From: CAZMSD01 sp964568855
GTDB lineage: Bacteria > CAIWAD01
Reading direction: 5' to 3'
DNA: 64,000 nucleotides
Assembly (NCBI GenBank): GCA_964568855.1
Contig: CAZMSD010000017.1
Span: 9,795 to 73,794, forward strand
Part shown: piece by piece, positions 44,901-52,332 of the stretch
How positions within the stretch are numbered: position 1 is the first letter of the stretch
How the letters are laid out: every line of letters begins with the position of its first letter
The notes under the pieces: model-generated
Told to the model about the DNA's origin: nothing
Databases searched by the model: none
The model's input: the letters and a program-made list of their open reading frames with translations, nothing else
Position numbers and translations under genes: made by a program

Positions 44901-45021
44901 GAACGAAAACCCTGCGACCGGCTACGATGCGCGCATAATCCAGGGCTCCGTCTTGATCCGTGGCGTAATGACTCGTCGGTTCTTGGTAGGGATTATTTAG
45001 GATCGGGTTGGCTTCCTGCAT
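41941..45021 (-). CDS. Type III-like restriction enzyme, DEAD/DEAH helicase with PD-(D/E)xK-like nuclease end (BPTD_3080 type)
   Basis: 1,026-residue restriction subunit. Superfamily 2 helicase motifs are in order: KMATGTGKTVVMAAL (about 162), VLNDEAHHCYLP (DEAH box, about 309), LSATPYYL, and QIAGRALRRKHYV late in the helicase part. The C-terminal segment (about 935-965: FPDFLIRLPADN, TLILEVTGMNKDKEAK) has the spacing of a PD-(D/E)xK nuclease, with T in place of the usual lysine and K four or more residues later, as in related Res proteins. It translocates on DNA with the methyltransferase as its specificity partner. First gene of the cluster. Confidence 0.85.
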   Translation of the reverse strand: MQEANPILNNPYQEPTSHYATDQDGALDYARIVAGRRVFVPEIRTVPLRQSGQTSAFEINDLREEYADHIVNMMRREVGSWREARWPQTTRVTRELLRYWFDNPDRAPTQQLFFAQREALESAIWLNEVADSTNAGQHLLNLLAECWKETAGLPRIAFKMATGTGKTVVMAALILYNFFNRREYRNDTRFADNFLVIAPGITIRDRLGVLKADTLRTRSTDARDYYRERSLVSPHWEESLRELNSRIVITNYHQFLSKTLQGNKRSPFDGKRGIDGKKREAREDYAQVLKRVTGAFRPGSRLLVLNDEAHHCYLPREDGQVAEGEDTREENKRAAVWFKGVQELHKRFKVRWIHDLSATPYYLTGSGYTPYSLFGWAVSDFGLIEAIESGLVKIPYLPERDDTQQLDDPVLKNLYEHIKDDLPRKGRRRQRADAKERGKTFEDEAPRLPETLKIALQQFYRHYKEEYERLRDLFDSPPVFIVVCNNTTVSRDVFRYLAGYERMLPDGEIRTVAGQLPLFSNFDPSTGKAKRKAPTLLIDSDALEQLDQVSTEFRKVFAPEIERFKEDYARLHGAGAAENLTDTELLREVVNTVGKPGTLGEHIRCVVSVSMLTEGWDANTVTHIVGIRAFGSQLLCEQIAGRALRRKHYVLQGYDRKGRFTEDRRRIHSYRYPPEYAHIIGVPFKLFRGGKTTPAAPQELHLVRALPERQERCEIRFPNLVGYRIDQPRSPIQADFSEIDPFEIGPDIPTVTRMCTAVTADETVLSADEMRELRHQQVIYRITQQLLARQFRDGDNNVEFARFAQARDVVEEWYHTRVVCHGDCFKQLLWHFDPERYIGGIERAIQTAANPDSRILPVLRMNNTEGSTNHVRGQTSRPVLETTHSHVNYVVADTKSWEQIAAKSLEELAEEGRILSYVKNAFLGFAVPYVHEDEDRLYFPDFLIRLPADNGVERTLILEVTGMNKDKEAKRWYVEHRWLPAVNAAAERHGWGRWEFLEVAGEIKDIKNQLRSVIQRLESEERGAEC

Positions 45022-45253
45022 GACTCAGCCGGCCTCTCAAGCATTGCAGTTCGACAGTTTGTGTAAGATACGCAAATCGTGAAGCGGGAACACTTACTGG
45101 TCTTGGCCAGATTAATCGGTGGACAATGCGAGCGGTAAATTTCGAAGCCGGGGAAGTTCTGATTCAGAAGGAATGGGTGTATTACGCAGGCAGATAGCGC
45201 GCAATTGCCTCGGTAGCCTATTCGGTTAATCAGCCAACACGGAGGCTATGGCG

Positions 45254-45307
45254 CTCGATCGCTTGGGGCGCACAGCTCGTTACCTCACCATAACGCAAGC
45301 GATCGAG
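45254..45307. repeat. 12-base inverted repeat at the end of pta
   Basis: CTCGATCGCTTG (45254-45265) and CAAGCGATCGAG (45296-45307) are perfect reverse complements with a 30-base loop. The right arm is inside the last codons of pta. No T-run follows, so it is either a factor-dependent terminator structure or a binding site. The remaining 230 bases of the restriction/pta gap show nothing else. Confidence 0.45.
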
Positions 45308-46257
45308 GCCACATTCACGATATCCATCCAGTGGCAGCCGCGCGAGAGGTCCATGAAGGGAGCGGCCAGACCCTGGACGAGCGGGCCGATGGCCTCGGCT
45401 CCCCCGAGGCGCTGGGCCAGCTTGTAGCCGATGTTGCCGGAGTTCAGGTCAGGGAAGATCAGCACGTTGGCCTCGCCGGCCACCCGGCTGCCCGGGGATT
45501 TCAGCCGGGACACCTCCGGCACGATGGCGGCGTCGAGCTGCAGCTCGCCCTCCACGGCCAGCTCCGGGGCCGTTTTCCGCAGGATCCGCAGCGCCTCGCG
45601 CACGGCTTCCGCCTTGGGATGCTCGGCGCTGCCCAGGGTCGAGAAGCTGAGCAGGGCGACCCGCGGATCCAGCCCGGTCAGCGCGGCGTGGGTGGCCGCG
45701 GAAGCCGCGGCGATGGAGGCCAGCTGTCGCGGGTCCGGATCCGGCACGATGGCGCAGTCGCCGAAAGTGAAAGGCCGCCCGTCCGGCAGCAGGATCAGGA
45801 ACGAGGAGGAGACGACCTCCATGCCCGGGGCCATGCCCAGTACGTGCAGCCCTGCGCGTATCACGTCTCCCGTAGTGTTGCAGGCCCCGCCCACGCTCGC
45901 GTCGCAGCGACCCGAGCGGATCATGAAGGCCGCGAAGTAGAGTTCGCTGCGGGCCAATTCCGCGGCCTCGGAAGGCGAGATGCCCCTGGCCTTGCGCAGC
46001 TGGTAGAGCTCCCGGCCGAATTCGTCGCCCCATTCCGAATCGGCGGGATCGACGATTTCGCGGTTCTTCAGCGCGAGTCCGGCCTCCGCAGCCGCTTCCT
46101 CCACCGCGGAGCGCTTGCCCAGCAGCGTCACGCGGCAGAGGTCGTTTTCCCTGAGATACCCGGCGGCGCGAACCGTGCGCGGATCGCGGCCCTCGGGCAG
46201 GACCACGTGCCGGCGGGCCCCTGCGGCCCGCTGCCTGACTTCCTCGAGCAGGCCCAT
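45280..46257 (-). CDS. pta: Phosphate acetyltransferase
   Basis: 325-residue enzyme interconverting acetyl-CoA and acetyl phosphate, the single-domain (short) form lacking the DRTGG regulatory domain. Markers are HVVLPEGRDPRTVRAA, GGACNTTGDVIRAGL, FGDCAIVPDPDP, LSFSTLGSAEHPKAEAVREA, ANVLIFPDLNSGNIGYKL and VQGLAAPFMDLSRG. No acetate kinase gene is in the window. The gene follows coaD by 51 bases on the same strand. A phosphotransbutyrylase is a distant alternative. Confidence 0.93.
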   Translation of the reverse strand: MGLLEEVRQRAAGARRHVVLPEGRDPRTVRAAGYLRENDLCRVTLLGKRSAVEEAAAEAGLALKNREIVDPADSEWGDEFGRELYQLRKARGISPSEAAELARSELYFAAFMIRSGRCDASVGGACNTTGDVIRAGLHVLGMAPGMEVVSSSFLILLPDGRPFTFGDCAIVPDPDPRQLASIAAASAATHAALTGLDPRVALLSFSTLGSAEHPKAEAVREALRILRKTAPELAVEGELQLDAAIVPEVSRLKSPGSRVAGEANVLIFPDLNSGNIGYKLAQRLGGAEAIGPLVQGLAAPFMDLSRGCHWMDIVNVASIACVMVR

Positions 46258-46308
46258 CAGCGAATCCGTTCGTCGCGTGTCACAGGATTCCGGGAATGCA
46301 GCGGCGTT

Positions 46309-46803
46309 TTACTTTCCTGTATCACCAGTCCCCCCGAGTTCCTCCATCGCCCGCGCCACCGGCTCCGGCACGAAGGCGCTGAAGTCGCCGCCGAATTGCC
46401 AGAGCTCGCGCACGATGCTGGAATTGAGAAAGCTCCAGGCCTGGCTGGGCATCAGGAATACCGCCTCCAGCTCGGGCGCCATCCTGCGGTTGACCAGCGC
46501 CATCTGGAACTCGAACTCGAAATCGCTTATGGCCCGCAAGCCCCGCACCAGGGCGCCCGCCCCGACGCTGCGGGCGTATTCCACCAGCAGCCCGTCGTGC
46601 ACATCGACGCGGACGCCCGACAGCTCGGAGACGCTTTCAAGCACCAGGTCGCGGCGCCGCTCGAGCGGAAACAGGGTCTCCTTGCCGGGATTGACCGCCA
46701 GCAGGACCACCACCTCGTCGAAGATCTGCCGCGCCCGGCGCACGATGTCCAGGTGCCCGAGGGTAAAGGGATCGAAAGTCCCCGGATAGACCGCCAGGCT
46801 CAT
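46309..46803 (-). CDS. coaD: Phosphopantetheine adenylyltransferase
   Basis: 164-residue nucleotidyltransferase for the fourth step of coenzyme A synthesis. It has the T/HxGH motif context VYPGTFDPFTLGHLDIVRRA, VRGLRAISDFEFEFQMALVN and the ISSSxV-like end appearing as LNSSIVREL. Length is typical. GAGGTGG precedes the start. It sits between the SpoIIE-like phosphatase and pta, so CoA synthesis is next to an acetyl-CoA-consuming enzyme. Confidence 0.96.
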   Translation of the reverse strand: MSLAVYPGTFDPFTLGHLDIVRRARQIFDEVVVLLAVNPGKETLFPLERRRDLVLESVSELSGVRVDVHDGLLVEYARSVGAGALVRGLRAISDFEFEFQMALVNRRMAPELEAVFLMPSQAWSFLNSSIVRELWQFGGDFSAFVPEPVARAMEELGGTGDTGK

Positions 46804-46855
46804 CGTCCACCTCGCTTGTGTTACAGTGCGCTCGCGCCTGCGGAAGTCGCGGGGA

Positions 46856-48298
46856 TCAACCTGTCGCGCAGCGCCGGAGAACCATCATGGTCAGGTCGTC
46901 GTCGTAGTGCTGCGGGGGCCGGCGCTCCCCCATGTGATTCACCAGGTCCGCCAGCAGTGCGTCGATCATCTCCGCCGGCGGCTGCTCCCGGTGGCGCAGG
47001 AGACTCTCGCCGATTCGAGCCACCCCGTACTCCTCCCCGGCGGAATCGCACGATTCGTTCAGCCCGTCGGTGTAGAACAGCAGCGAATCGCCCTCCATGA
47101 GTGACACCCGGCCCAGCTCGTACATGGAATCCGGGAAGCCTCCCAGCACCAGGCCGCCCGCCTCGAGCGGCTCCACCAGGCCCTCGGCCGCGTGCAGCAG
47201 CATGGGCGGATTGTGGCCGGCGTTCACGTACTCGAACTCCCCCGTGCCGCGGTGATACACTCCGTAGCAGGCGGTGACGAAGGTCTCGGCCTCGGTCACC
47301 CCCTCCAGGTAGTTGTTCAACCGGTCCAGGATCCCGGCGATGCCGCTTTCCTCGCCCACCAGCAGGCGCAGCCCGGTGCGAAAACTGGCCATGATCAGGC
47401 TGGCCGGAATCCCCTTGCCCGCCACGTCCGCCACCACCAGCCCGATCCGGTCCTCCGAGATGGGAAAATGATCGTAGTAGTCGCCGCCGATGGCCTCGGA
47501 GGAATGGTTGACGCCGGCGATCTGCACGTCCGGCAGCCTGATCGGTTCCCGCGGCAGCAGGCTGGTCTGGATGCTGCGGGCGACCCGGAGTTCCGCCTCC
47601 ACTCGCCTCCGGTGCTGCCGTTCTTCGCGGAACATGGCGTGTTCCACCGCCTGGGCCACCTGGCTGGCCAGCACTTCCACCAGCGACAGGTCCTGCTGCC
47701 CGAAATTGTCCGGCCGGTCCGATTCCAGGTTGAAAAAACCGATCAGCCGGCCCTCGTGCAGCACGGGCACCACCAGTTCGCTGCAGGTGCGGCTGCGGGC
47801 GTTGAAATAGCGCGGATCGCGCTCCACCTCGGGCACGATCACCGGTTTCAGGTGACGGCTGACCCAGCCCATGATGCCCCGGTCCAGCTTCCGCCGCACC
47901 AGGTGCAGCTTGTCGGTGTCGTAGCCGCGCAGGGTTTCCCAGCGGATCCGCGCATTCCTGGGATTGATGAAGTAGAGTCCCGCCGCCTCGAAGGAAATCA
48001 GCTCGCCCAGCGTGTCCATGATCAGGTGCGACAGCGATTCCACGTCCAGGTCGCGGCCGAGCCTGAGGCCGATTTCGCGCAGCAGGCGGTTTTCCCGGCG
48101 CTCCTTTTCGGCCTGTTCCAGGCGGTTGAGGCCGGCGCTGATTTCCCGGAGACTTTCCACGGCGCCCTCGAGCCCGCTCAGAAAGCGGGCATCGGTGCGG
48201 CCCCCGGAAATGTTGTCGCGAAGATCCTGCAGGAGATCGAGATGCCGACGGAGATCCTGAACCAGATCCCTCTGCGGGTCCTGGCGATCGCCGGCCAT
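46856..48298 (-). CDS. GAF-domain PP2C/SpoIIE-type protein phosphatase
   Basis: 480-residue cytosolic serine phosphatase. An N-terminal helical segment (1-85) is followed by a GAF domain (about 85-225: LSHLIMDTLGELISFEAAGL, SELVVPVLHEGRLIGFFNLE) and the SpoIIE/RsbU PP2C domain: RSIQTSLLP, GGDYYDHFPI, VVADVAGKGIPASLIMA, YVNAGHNPPML, FYTDGLNE, DDDLTMMVLR. All metal-binding aspartates are present. It starts immediately after the STAS gene's stop (TGA directly followed by ATG). Such phosphatases dephosphorylate anti-anti-sigma factors, here very likely the neighbouring STAS protein. Confidence 0.93.
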   Translation of the reverse strand: MAGDRQDPQRDLVQDLRRHLDLLQDLRDNISGGRTDARFLSGLEGAVESLREISAGLNRLEQAEKERRENRLLREIGLRLGRDLDVESLSHLIMDTLGELISFEAAGLYFINPRNARIRWETLRGYDTDKLHLVRRKLDRGIMGWVSRHLKPVIVPEVERDPRYFNARSRTCSELVVPVLHEGRLIGFFNLESDRPDNFGQQDLSLVEVLASQVAQAVEHAMFREERQHRRRVEAELRVARSIQTSLLPREPIRLPDVQIAGVNHSSEAIGGDYYDHFPISEDRIGLVVADVAGKGIPASLIMASFRTGLRLLVGEESGIAGILDRLNNYLEGVTEAETFVTACYGVYHRGTGEFEYVNAGHNPPMLLHAAEGLVEPLEAGGLVLGGFPDSMYELGRVSLMEGDSLLFYTDGLNESCDSAGEEYGVARIGESLLRHREQPPAEMIDALLADLVNHMGERRPPQHYDDDLTMMVLRRCATG

Positions 48299-48634
48299 TC
48301 AGAATTCCTGAATAGCCTGCTCCACGGTATCGAAACTCTTGAACACCTGGTAGAGCTTGGTAATCATGAACAGCGAGTCGATCTTTTCCGTGATACTCGC
48401 CAGGTGAAAATCGCCACCCGCCTCACGGACCGGCTTGAGCGCCTTGATGAGAATCCCCAGTCCCGAGGAGTTCATCAGCTTGACGCCGGATAGATCCAGG
48501 ACGAACTTCTGCGTGCCCTGGTCGAGGTGCTGCTTGACGAGATTGTAGAAGGCGTCCGCGTCGGGTCCACCCAGCAGGTTGCCTTTCAAAGTCAAGACCT
48601 GGATGTCATCATGGGCTTGAGCTGTGATCTTCAT
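48299..48634 (-). CDS. STAS-domain anti-sigma factor antagonist
   Basis: 111-residue SpoIIAA-like protein. The core reads KFVLDLSGVKLMNSSGLGIL, in which the serine pair before GLG holds the usual phosphorylation site, and FHLASITEKIDSLF matches the family second half. It would bind an anti-sigma kinase when dephosphorylated; no RsbW-type kinase is in the window. ATG 48634 is chosen because the long upstream frame is a shadow of galT; GGAGG lies 10 bases upstream. It has a consensus-like promoter and is coupled to the phosphatase gene. Confidence 0.9.
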   Translation of the reverse strand: MKITAQAHDDIQVLTLKGNLLGGPDADAFYNLVKQHLDQGTQKFVLDLSGVKLMNSSGLGILIKALKPVREAGGDFHLASITEKIDSLFMITKLYQVFKSFDTVEQAIQEF

Positions 48635-48671
48635 TCCGGTATTTCCTCCAGGAAAGCTTACAGAACGTTGG

Positions 48672-48700
48672 AATCTATCAATAGGCTGAAGCAGTGTCAA
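48672..48700 (-). promoter_or_regulatory. Sigma-70-type promoter for the STAS-phosphatase genes
   Basis: On the minus strand TTGACA (48700-48695), 17-base spacer, TAGATT (48677-48672). The -35 is perfect, the -10 moderate. Transcription would start near 48665, about 30 bases before the STAS ATG. Confidence 0.55.
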
Positions 48701-48790
48701 CGCGCAATGGGATTCGTCCCGCGTACTCCCGGCGAGTCCCCTGGAAATGCTACTTTGGCCGCGCAAACTTTGGATTATAACGGAGCTGGA

Positions 48791-48994
48791 ATGAGATTCA
48801 ATCAAGTGCGCAACCTGGCGCGGGAAATGGGCATCAGGGCCAGGAGAACCACCACCAAGACGGAACTGATTCGAACCATACAACGCGAAGAGGGTAACTT
48901 CGACTGCTTCGCGAGCGCATCGGCGGGCGAGTGCGACCAGATGGACTGTGTCTGGCGCGTCGACTGCTTCTTGGCCAGCAAGGGGCGAAACTGA
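48791..48994 (+). CDS. Small SAP-like domain protein with conserved cysteines
   Basis: 67-residue protein. The first half (MRFNQVRNLAREMGIRARRT, ELIRTIQREEGN) is a SAP-like helix-extension-helix that often binds nucleic acid; the second half has a conserved cysteine pattern (FDCFASASAGECDQMDC, WRVDCF) known from a family of small bacterial SAP proteins of unknown function. The cysteines could bind a metal. GGAG precedes ATG 48791; galT follows after 15 bases. Confidence 0.8.
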   Translation: MRFNQVRNLAREMGIRARRTTTKTELIRTIQREEGNFDCFASASAGECDQMDCVWRVDCFLASKGRN

Positions 48995-49009
48995 GATAAC
49001 GGGGGGCAC

Positions 49010-50041
49010 ATGCCGGAGCTGCGTCACGATCCTATTCAGCGGCGCTGGGTGATCATCGCCCTGGAGCGGGCCTACCGACCGCTGGATTTCCAGGGCGAGC
49101 TCGAGTTTCCGCGAAACCCGGTCTGTCCTTTCTGCGAGGGGATGGAGCACTCGACCCCGCCTGAGATCCTGGCGGCGCGCAACGGCAGCGAACCCAACAC
49201 GCCGGGCTGGGACCTGCGGGTGGTGCCCAACAAGTTTCCGGCCCTGATGATCGAAGGCCAGCACGAGCGGCGCGGCGTCGGGCTGTACGACGTGATGAAC
49301 GGTATCGGCGCCCACGAGGTGCTGATCGAGAGCCCCAAGCACATGCTGCACATGGCCGAGATGGGCCCCGAGCAGATGGACCGGATCTTCAGGGCCTACC
49401 GCACGCGCTTGCAGGACCTGAAGAAGGACCCGCGCTTCAAGTACATCCTGATCTTCAAGAACTACGGGCTGCAGGCGGGCGCCACCATCGCGCACCCGCA
49501 TACCCAGATCATCGCCACGCCGGTGACGCCGCTGACGGTTTCAGACGAACTCCAGTCGGCGCGCGAGCACTTCGTGCTCAAGGAGCGCTGCCTGTTCTGC
49601 GACGTGATGGCCCAGGAAATGGAGGACGGCCTGCGCGTGGTCCACCTGACCGATCACTTCGTGGCCATCTGCCCCTACGCTTCAAGATTCCCCTACGAGG
49701 TGATGGTGCTGCCGCGGGTGCACCACCACGACTTCGCACTGGCCGACGACGAAATGGTAAGCGACCTGGCGCGGACCATGCATGCCGTCCTGAGAAAGCT
49801 GCGCATCAGCCTGAATGATCCGCCCTTCAACTTCCTCTTCCACACCGCTCCCAACACGGAGCACAGCCGGCGCCGGGCCAACTACTGGGACACCATCCAG
49901 TACGACTGGCACTGGCACGTGGAGATCCTGCCGCGCCTGACGCAGACCGCCGGCTTCGAATGGGGCACCGGTTTCTACATCAACCAGACCCCGCCGGAAG
50001 CCGCCGCCGCAGTGCTCAGGAAAGCCAAGGTGGACGAATGA
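49010..50041 (+). CDS. galT: Galactose-1-phosphate uridylyltransferase
   Basis: 343-residue enzyme of the Leloir pathway or a related nucleotidyl transferase. Motifs are WVIIALERAYRP, CPFCEGME (first zinc cysteine pair), RVVPNKFPAL, HEVLIESPKH, the catalytic AHPHTQIIATP (HPHxQ), LKERCLFCDVM, and WHWHVEILPRL. The GGGGGG-rich site precedes ATG 49010. Its stop overlaps the glgA start by four bases (ATGA), suggesting a sugar-nucleotide/glycogen unit; it could equally be an ADP-sugar phosphorylase-like member. Confidence 0.9.
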   Translation: MPELRHDPIQRRWVIIALERAYRPLDFQGELEFPRNPVCPFCEGMEHSTPPEILAARNGSEPNTPGWDLRVVPNKFPALMIEGQHERRGVGLYDVMNGIGAHEVLIESPKHMLHMAEMGPEQMDRIFRAYRTRLQDLKKDPRFKYILIFKNYGLQAGATIAHPHTQIIATPVTPLTVSDELQSAREHFVLKERCLFCDVMAQEMEDGLRVVHLTDHFVAICPYASRFPYEVMVLPRVHHHDFALADDEMVSDLARTMHAVLRKLRISLNDPPFNFLFHTAPNTEHSRRRANYWDTIQYDWHWHVEILPRLTQTAGFEWGTGFYINQTPPEAAAAVLRKAKVDE

Positions 50042-51546
50042 GCCCTGACCGCCGCAGGGTGCTGCGAGTCGTCTTCGTGACCGCGGAGGCGCTTCCCTGG
50101 ATCAAGACCGGCGGCCTGGGAGACGTGATGGGATCGCTGCCGCCCGCCCTGCGCGAGCTGGGCGACGAGGTGGTCAGCATTCTGCCGCTCTACCAGTCCG
50201 TCGAGCGGGAAAGCGGGGAGCTAGCGCCGCTCACCACGGTGGAGGTTCCCTTCGACGGCGATGTCTTCCCCACCCGGATTTTCGAGGCCGGCTACCCCGA
50301 CAGCGCCTGCCGCGCGCTGTTCATCGAGAACGAGGAATACTTCGGGCGCCCCGGGATCTACACCGATCCCGCCACGGGCGAGCCCTACGAAGACGACGAC
50401 AGGCGCTGGTTCTTCTTCCAGCTGGCGGTGCTCGAGCTGCTGCGCCAGGCGGAGATCGTGCCCGACCTGCTGGTGGTGGCGGACTGGCAGACGGCCCTGC
50501 TTCCCGCGCTGCTGCGCACGCAGCTCAAGGAGGACCAGCTGCTGAAGGAAGTGCGCACCGTGCTCAGCCTGCACAACCTCGGATACCAGGGCCTGTTTCC
50601 GCCATCCTCCATCGCGCGCATCGGCCTCCCTGAAGAGTTGATGTTCGCCTTGAGCCCATTCGAGTATTACGACAAGCTGAACTGCCTGAAGGCGGGATTG
50701 AGTTTCGCCGATCACATCGTCACGGTCTCGCCCAACTACGCCTCGCAGATCACCACGCCGGAGTACGGCCACGGGCTGGACGGCGTGCTCAGACAGCGCA
50801 GCGAGCACCTTTCGGGAATCATCAACGGCGTGGACGCGGCACTCTGGAATCCCGCTCGTGATCCACTGATCGATGTGCAGTACTCGCTGCAGCGCCTGAA
50901 CCGCAAGCGCGAGAACCGCAACGCGCTTTCCATGCAATACAGGGTCTCGATTCCGGAGGGCTGTCCCGTGATCGGCATGGTCAGCCGTCTGACGGATCAG
51001 AAGGGCCTCAACATCCTGGCCGGCTGCATCGACCGGCTGCTGGCCCGCAATCTCAGAATGTTCATCCTGGGCACCGGGGAGAAACAGTTCGAGAACTTTC
51101 TGACGGACGTGGCCGAACGCCATCCCGACCGCCTGGGCGTGAAGATCGGCTATTCCGAGGCGCTGGCGCACCAGATCTTCGCCGGCGCGGACATGTTCCT
51201 GATGCCCAGCCGCTACGAGCCCTGCGGCCTGAGCCAGATGTACAGCATGCTCTACGGCACCGTGCCCGTGGTGCACTGGACCGGCGGCCTGCGTGACACG
51301 GTGCTACCTTTCATGGACAAGCCGGAGGCCGCCACGGGCTTCACCTTCACGGAGTACAACGCCGAGGCGCTGCTCAACACGGTGGACATCGCGCTCAAGG
51401 CCTGGGGCAAACCGCGGAGCTGGCGCAAGATTCAGCGCAACGGCATGAAGCAGGATTTCAGCTGGAAACGCTCGGCGAAGGAGTATCACAAGCTGTTTGG
51501 CAAAGTCGTCTCACGGCCCCGCTGGGGCGAGAACATCGACAACTGA
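50038..51546 (+). CDS. glgA: Glycogen/starch synthase (GT5)
   Basis: 502-residue ADP-glucose (or UDP-glucose) glucosyltransferase. It has the GT5 signature VTAEALPWIKTGGLGDVMGS, ADWQTALLPALLR, SLHNLGYQGLFP, INGVDAALWNP, MVSRLTDQKGLNIL, and PSRYEPCGLSQMYSMLYGT with the expected nucleotide-sugar glutamate. ATG 50038 lies in the galT stop; the longer frame from 49960 is a shadow. Downstream there is no branching enzyme before the toxin-antitoxin pair. Confidence 0.95.
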   Translation: MSPDRRRVLRVVFVTAEALPWIKTGGLGDVMGSLPPALRELGDEVVSILPLYQSVERESGELAPLTTVEVPFDGDVFPTRIFEAGYPDSACRALFIENEEYFGRPGIYTDPATGEPYEDDDRRWFFFQLAVLELLRQAEIVPDLLVVADWQTALLPALLRTQLKEDQLLKEVRTVLSLHNLGYQGLFPPSSIARIGLPEELMFALSPFEYYDKLNCLKAGLSFADHIVTVSPNYASQITTPEYGHGLDGVLRQRSEHLSGIINGVDAALWNPARDPLIDVQYSLQRLNRKRENRNALSMQYRVSIPEGCPVIGMVSRLTDQKGLNILAGCIDRLLARNLRMFILGTGEKQFENFLTDVAERHPDRLGVKIGYSEALAHQIFAGADMFLMPSRYEPCGLSQMYSMLYGTVPVVHWTGGLRDTVLPFMDKPEAATGFTFTEYNAEALLNTVDIALKAWGKPRSWRKIQRNGMKQDFSWKRSAKEYHKLFGKVVSRPRWGENIDN

Positions 51547-51619
51547 TCTTGGGCTACACTACCTCTGTCAAAGGACTTCAACGCTTGTGAGGATTGTGTC
51601 TGAACGGTGCTTATTTGCA

Positions 51620-51648
51620 TTGACAAGACACATCGCGCGTGTTATACT
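51620..51648 (+). promoter_or_regulatory. Consensus sigma-70 promoter giving a leaderless antitoxin mRNA
   Basis: TTGACA (51620-51625), exactly 17 bases, TATACT (51643-51648). Transcription should start about 7 bases after the -10, at or next to the A of the antitoxin ATG at 51655, so the message would be leaderless. No ribosome-binding site is visible. Confidence 0.75.
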
Positions 51649-51654
51649 TTTGGT

Positions 51655-51891
51655 ATGAAAACAGCCATTTCCATTCCCGATGCAGTCTACCAGGCGGCCG
51701 AGCGGCATGCAAAACGTACCAGCAAATCGCGCAGCCAATTGTACGCCGAGGCCATGGTTGAATATCTGAGCAGACATGTACCCGACGAGGTCACGGACGC
51801 CATGAACCAGGCCTTAGAACAGATCGGTATGCAGGAAGAACCGTTCGTGAGACGTGCGGCAATGAAAGTCCTAGAGCAATCCGAATGGTAG
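51655..51891 (+). CDS. Ribbon-helix-helix antitoxin (MazE/ChpI-like)
   Basis: 78-residue DNA-binding antitoxin. The ribbon MKTAISIPDAVYQAAERHAK is followed by SRSQLYAEAMVEYLSRH, a standard RHH unit, and the C-terminal tail (EPFVRRAAMKVLEQSEW) would wrap the toxin. ATG 51655 coincides with the predicted transcription start. The last bases overlap the toxin start codon, the usual arrangement for such pairs; the RHH likely represses this promoter. Confidence 0.88.
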   Translation: MKTAISIPDAVYQAAERHAKRTSKSRSQLYAEAMVEYLSRHVPDEVTDAMNQALEQIGMQEEPFVRRAAMKVLEQSEW

Positions 51892-52232
51892 AACTGCAGC
51901 AAGGCGAAATCTGGTGGGCCGACCTTGCCGATCCGAGAGGGTCCGCTCCGGGCTTTCGCCGCCCTGTGATCATCATCCAGGGCGATCATCTCAACCGCAG
52001 TCGCATTGCCTCCGTCGTCTGCATTCCCTTGACCAGCAATCTCAAATGGGCATCGGCTCCGGGCAATGTGTATCTGGATTCGACGATGACCGGGCTTCCC
52101 AAGGACTCGGTCGCAAATGTCTCCCAAGTCATCACAATCGACAAAGCGGATCTCGATCAACGAACGGGAAAACTCACTCCCGCTCTATTCTCGCGAGTGT
52201 TACAGGGTGTTGACATCGTTCTTGGCCGTTGA
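51885..52232 (+). CDS. MazF/PemK family endoribonuclease toxin
   Basis: 115-residue toxin with the MazF fold: QGEIWWADLADPRGSAPGFR, RRPVIIIQGDHLN, VVCIPLTSN, and SVANVSQVITIDKADL. The arginine of RRPV and the serine/threonine in PLTSN match the RNase active site. It cuts mRNA at short sequences when free of the antitoxin. Overlap of 7 bases with the antitoxin indicates coupling. Its stop is 36 bases from the left copy of the radical-SAM repeat. Confidence 0.92.
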   Translation: MVELQQGEIWWADLADPRGSAPGFRRPVIIIQGDHLNRSRIASVVCIPLTSNLKWASAPGNVYLDSTMTGLPKDSVANVSQVITIDKADLDQRTGKLTPALFSRVLQGVDIVLGR

Positions 52233-52253
52233 CCGGTCGACACATGTGCATGC

Positions 52254-52271
52254 TGATACAACAGTGTATCA
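52254..52271. repeat. Short inverted repeat beside the left direct repeat
   Basis: TGATACA (52254-52260), four bases, TGTATCA (52265-52271). It abuts the left 51-base copy. May be a terminator without T-run for mazF or a recombination landmark. Confidence 0.4.
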
Positions 52272-52319
52272 CGCCGCCGGCATGCGGCCCCAGATCCCCG
52301 GAATGATCCTGCCGCACTC
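52269..52319 (-). repeat. Displaced 3' end fragment of the radical-SAM gene (left copy)
   Basis: 51 bases, 48 identical to 54466-54516. Read on the minus strand it encodes ECGRIIPGIWGRMPAA then TGA, the exact end of the AmmeMemoRadiSam radical-SAM protein, and the three differences are all silent. This is the pattern of an integration into the 3' end of a gene, with the original end left at the far side of the insert. Confidence 0.85.
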
Positions 52320-52332
52320 CTGACGGGCTTCC

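Noticed and set aside
45022..45253. Search for a tRNA, attachment site or CRISPR repeats beside the restriction cluster
   Set aside because: No cloverleaf, direct repeat or spacer pattern seen. No CRISPR array or insertion sequence was found anywhere in the window.
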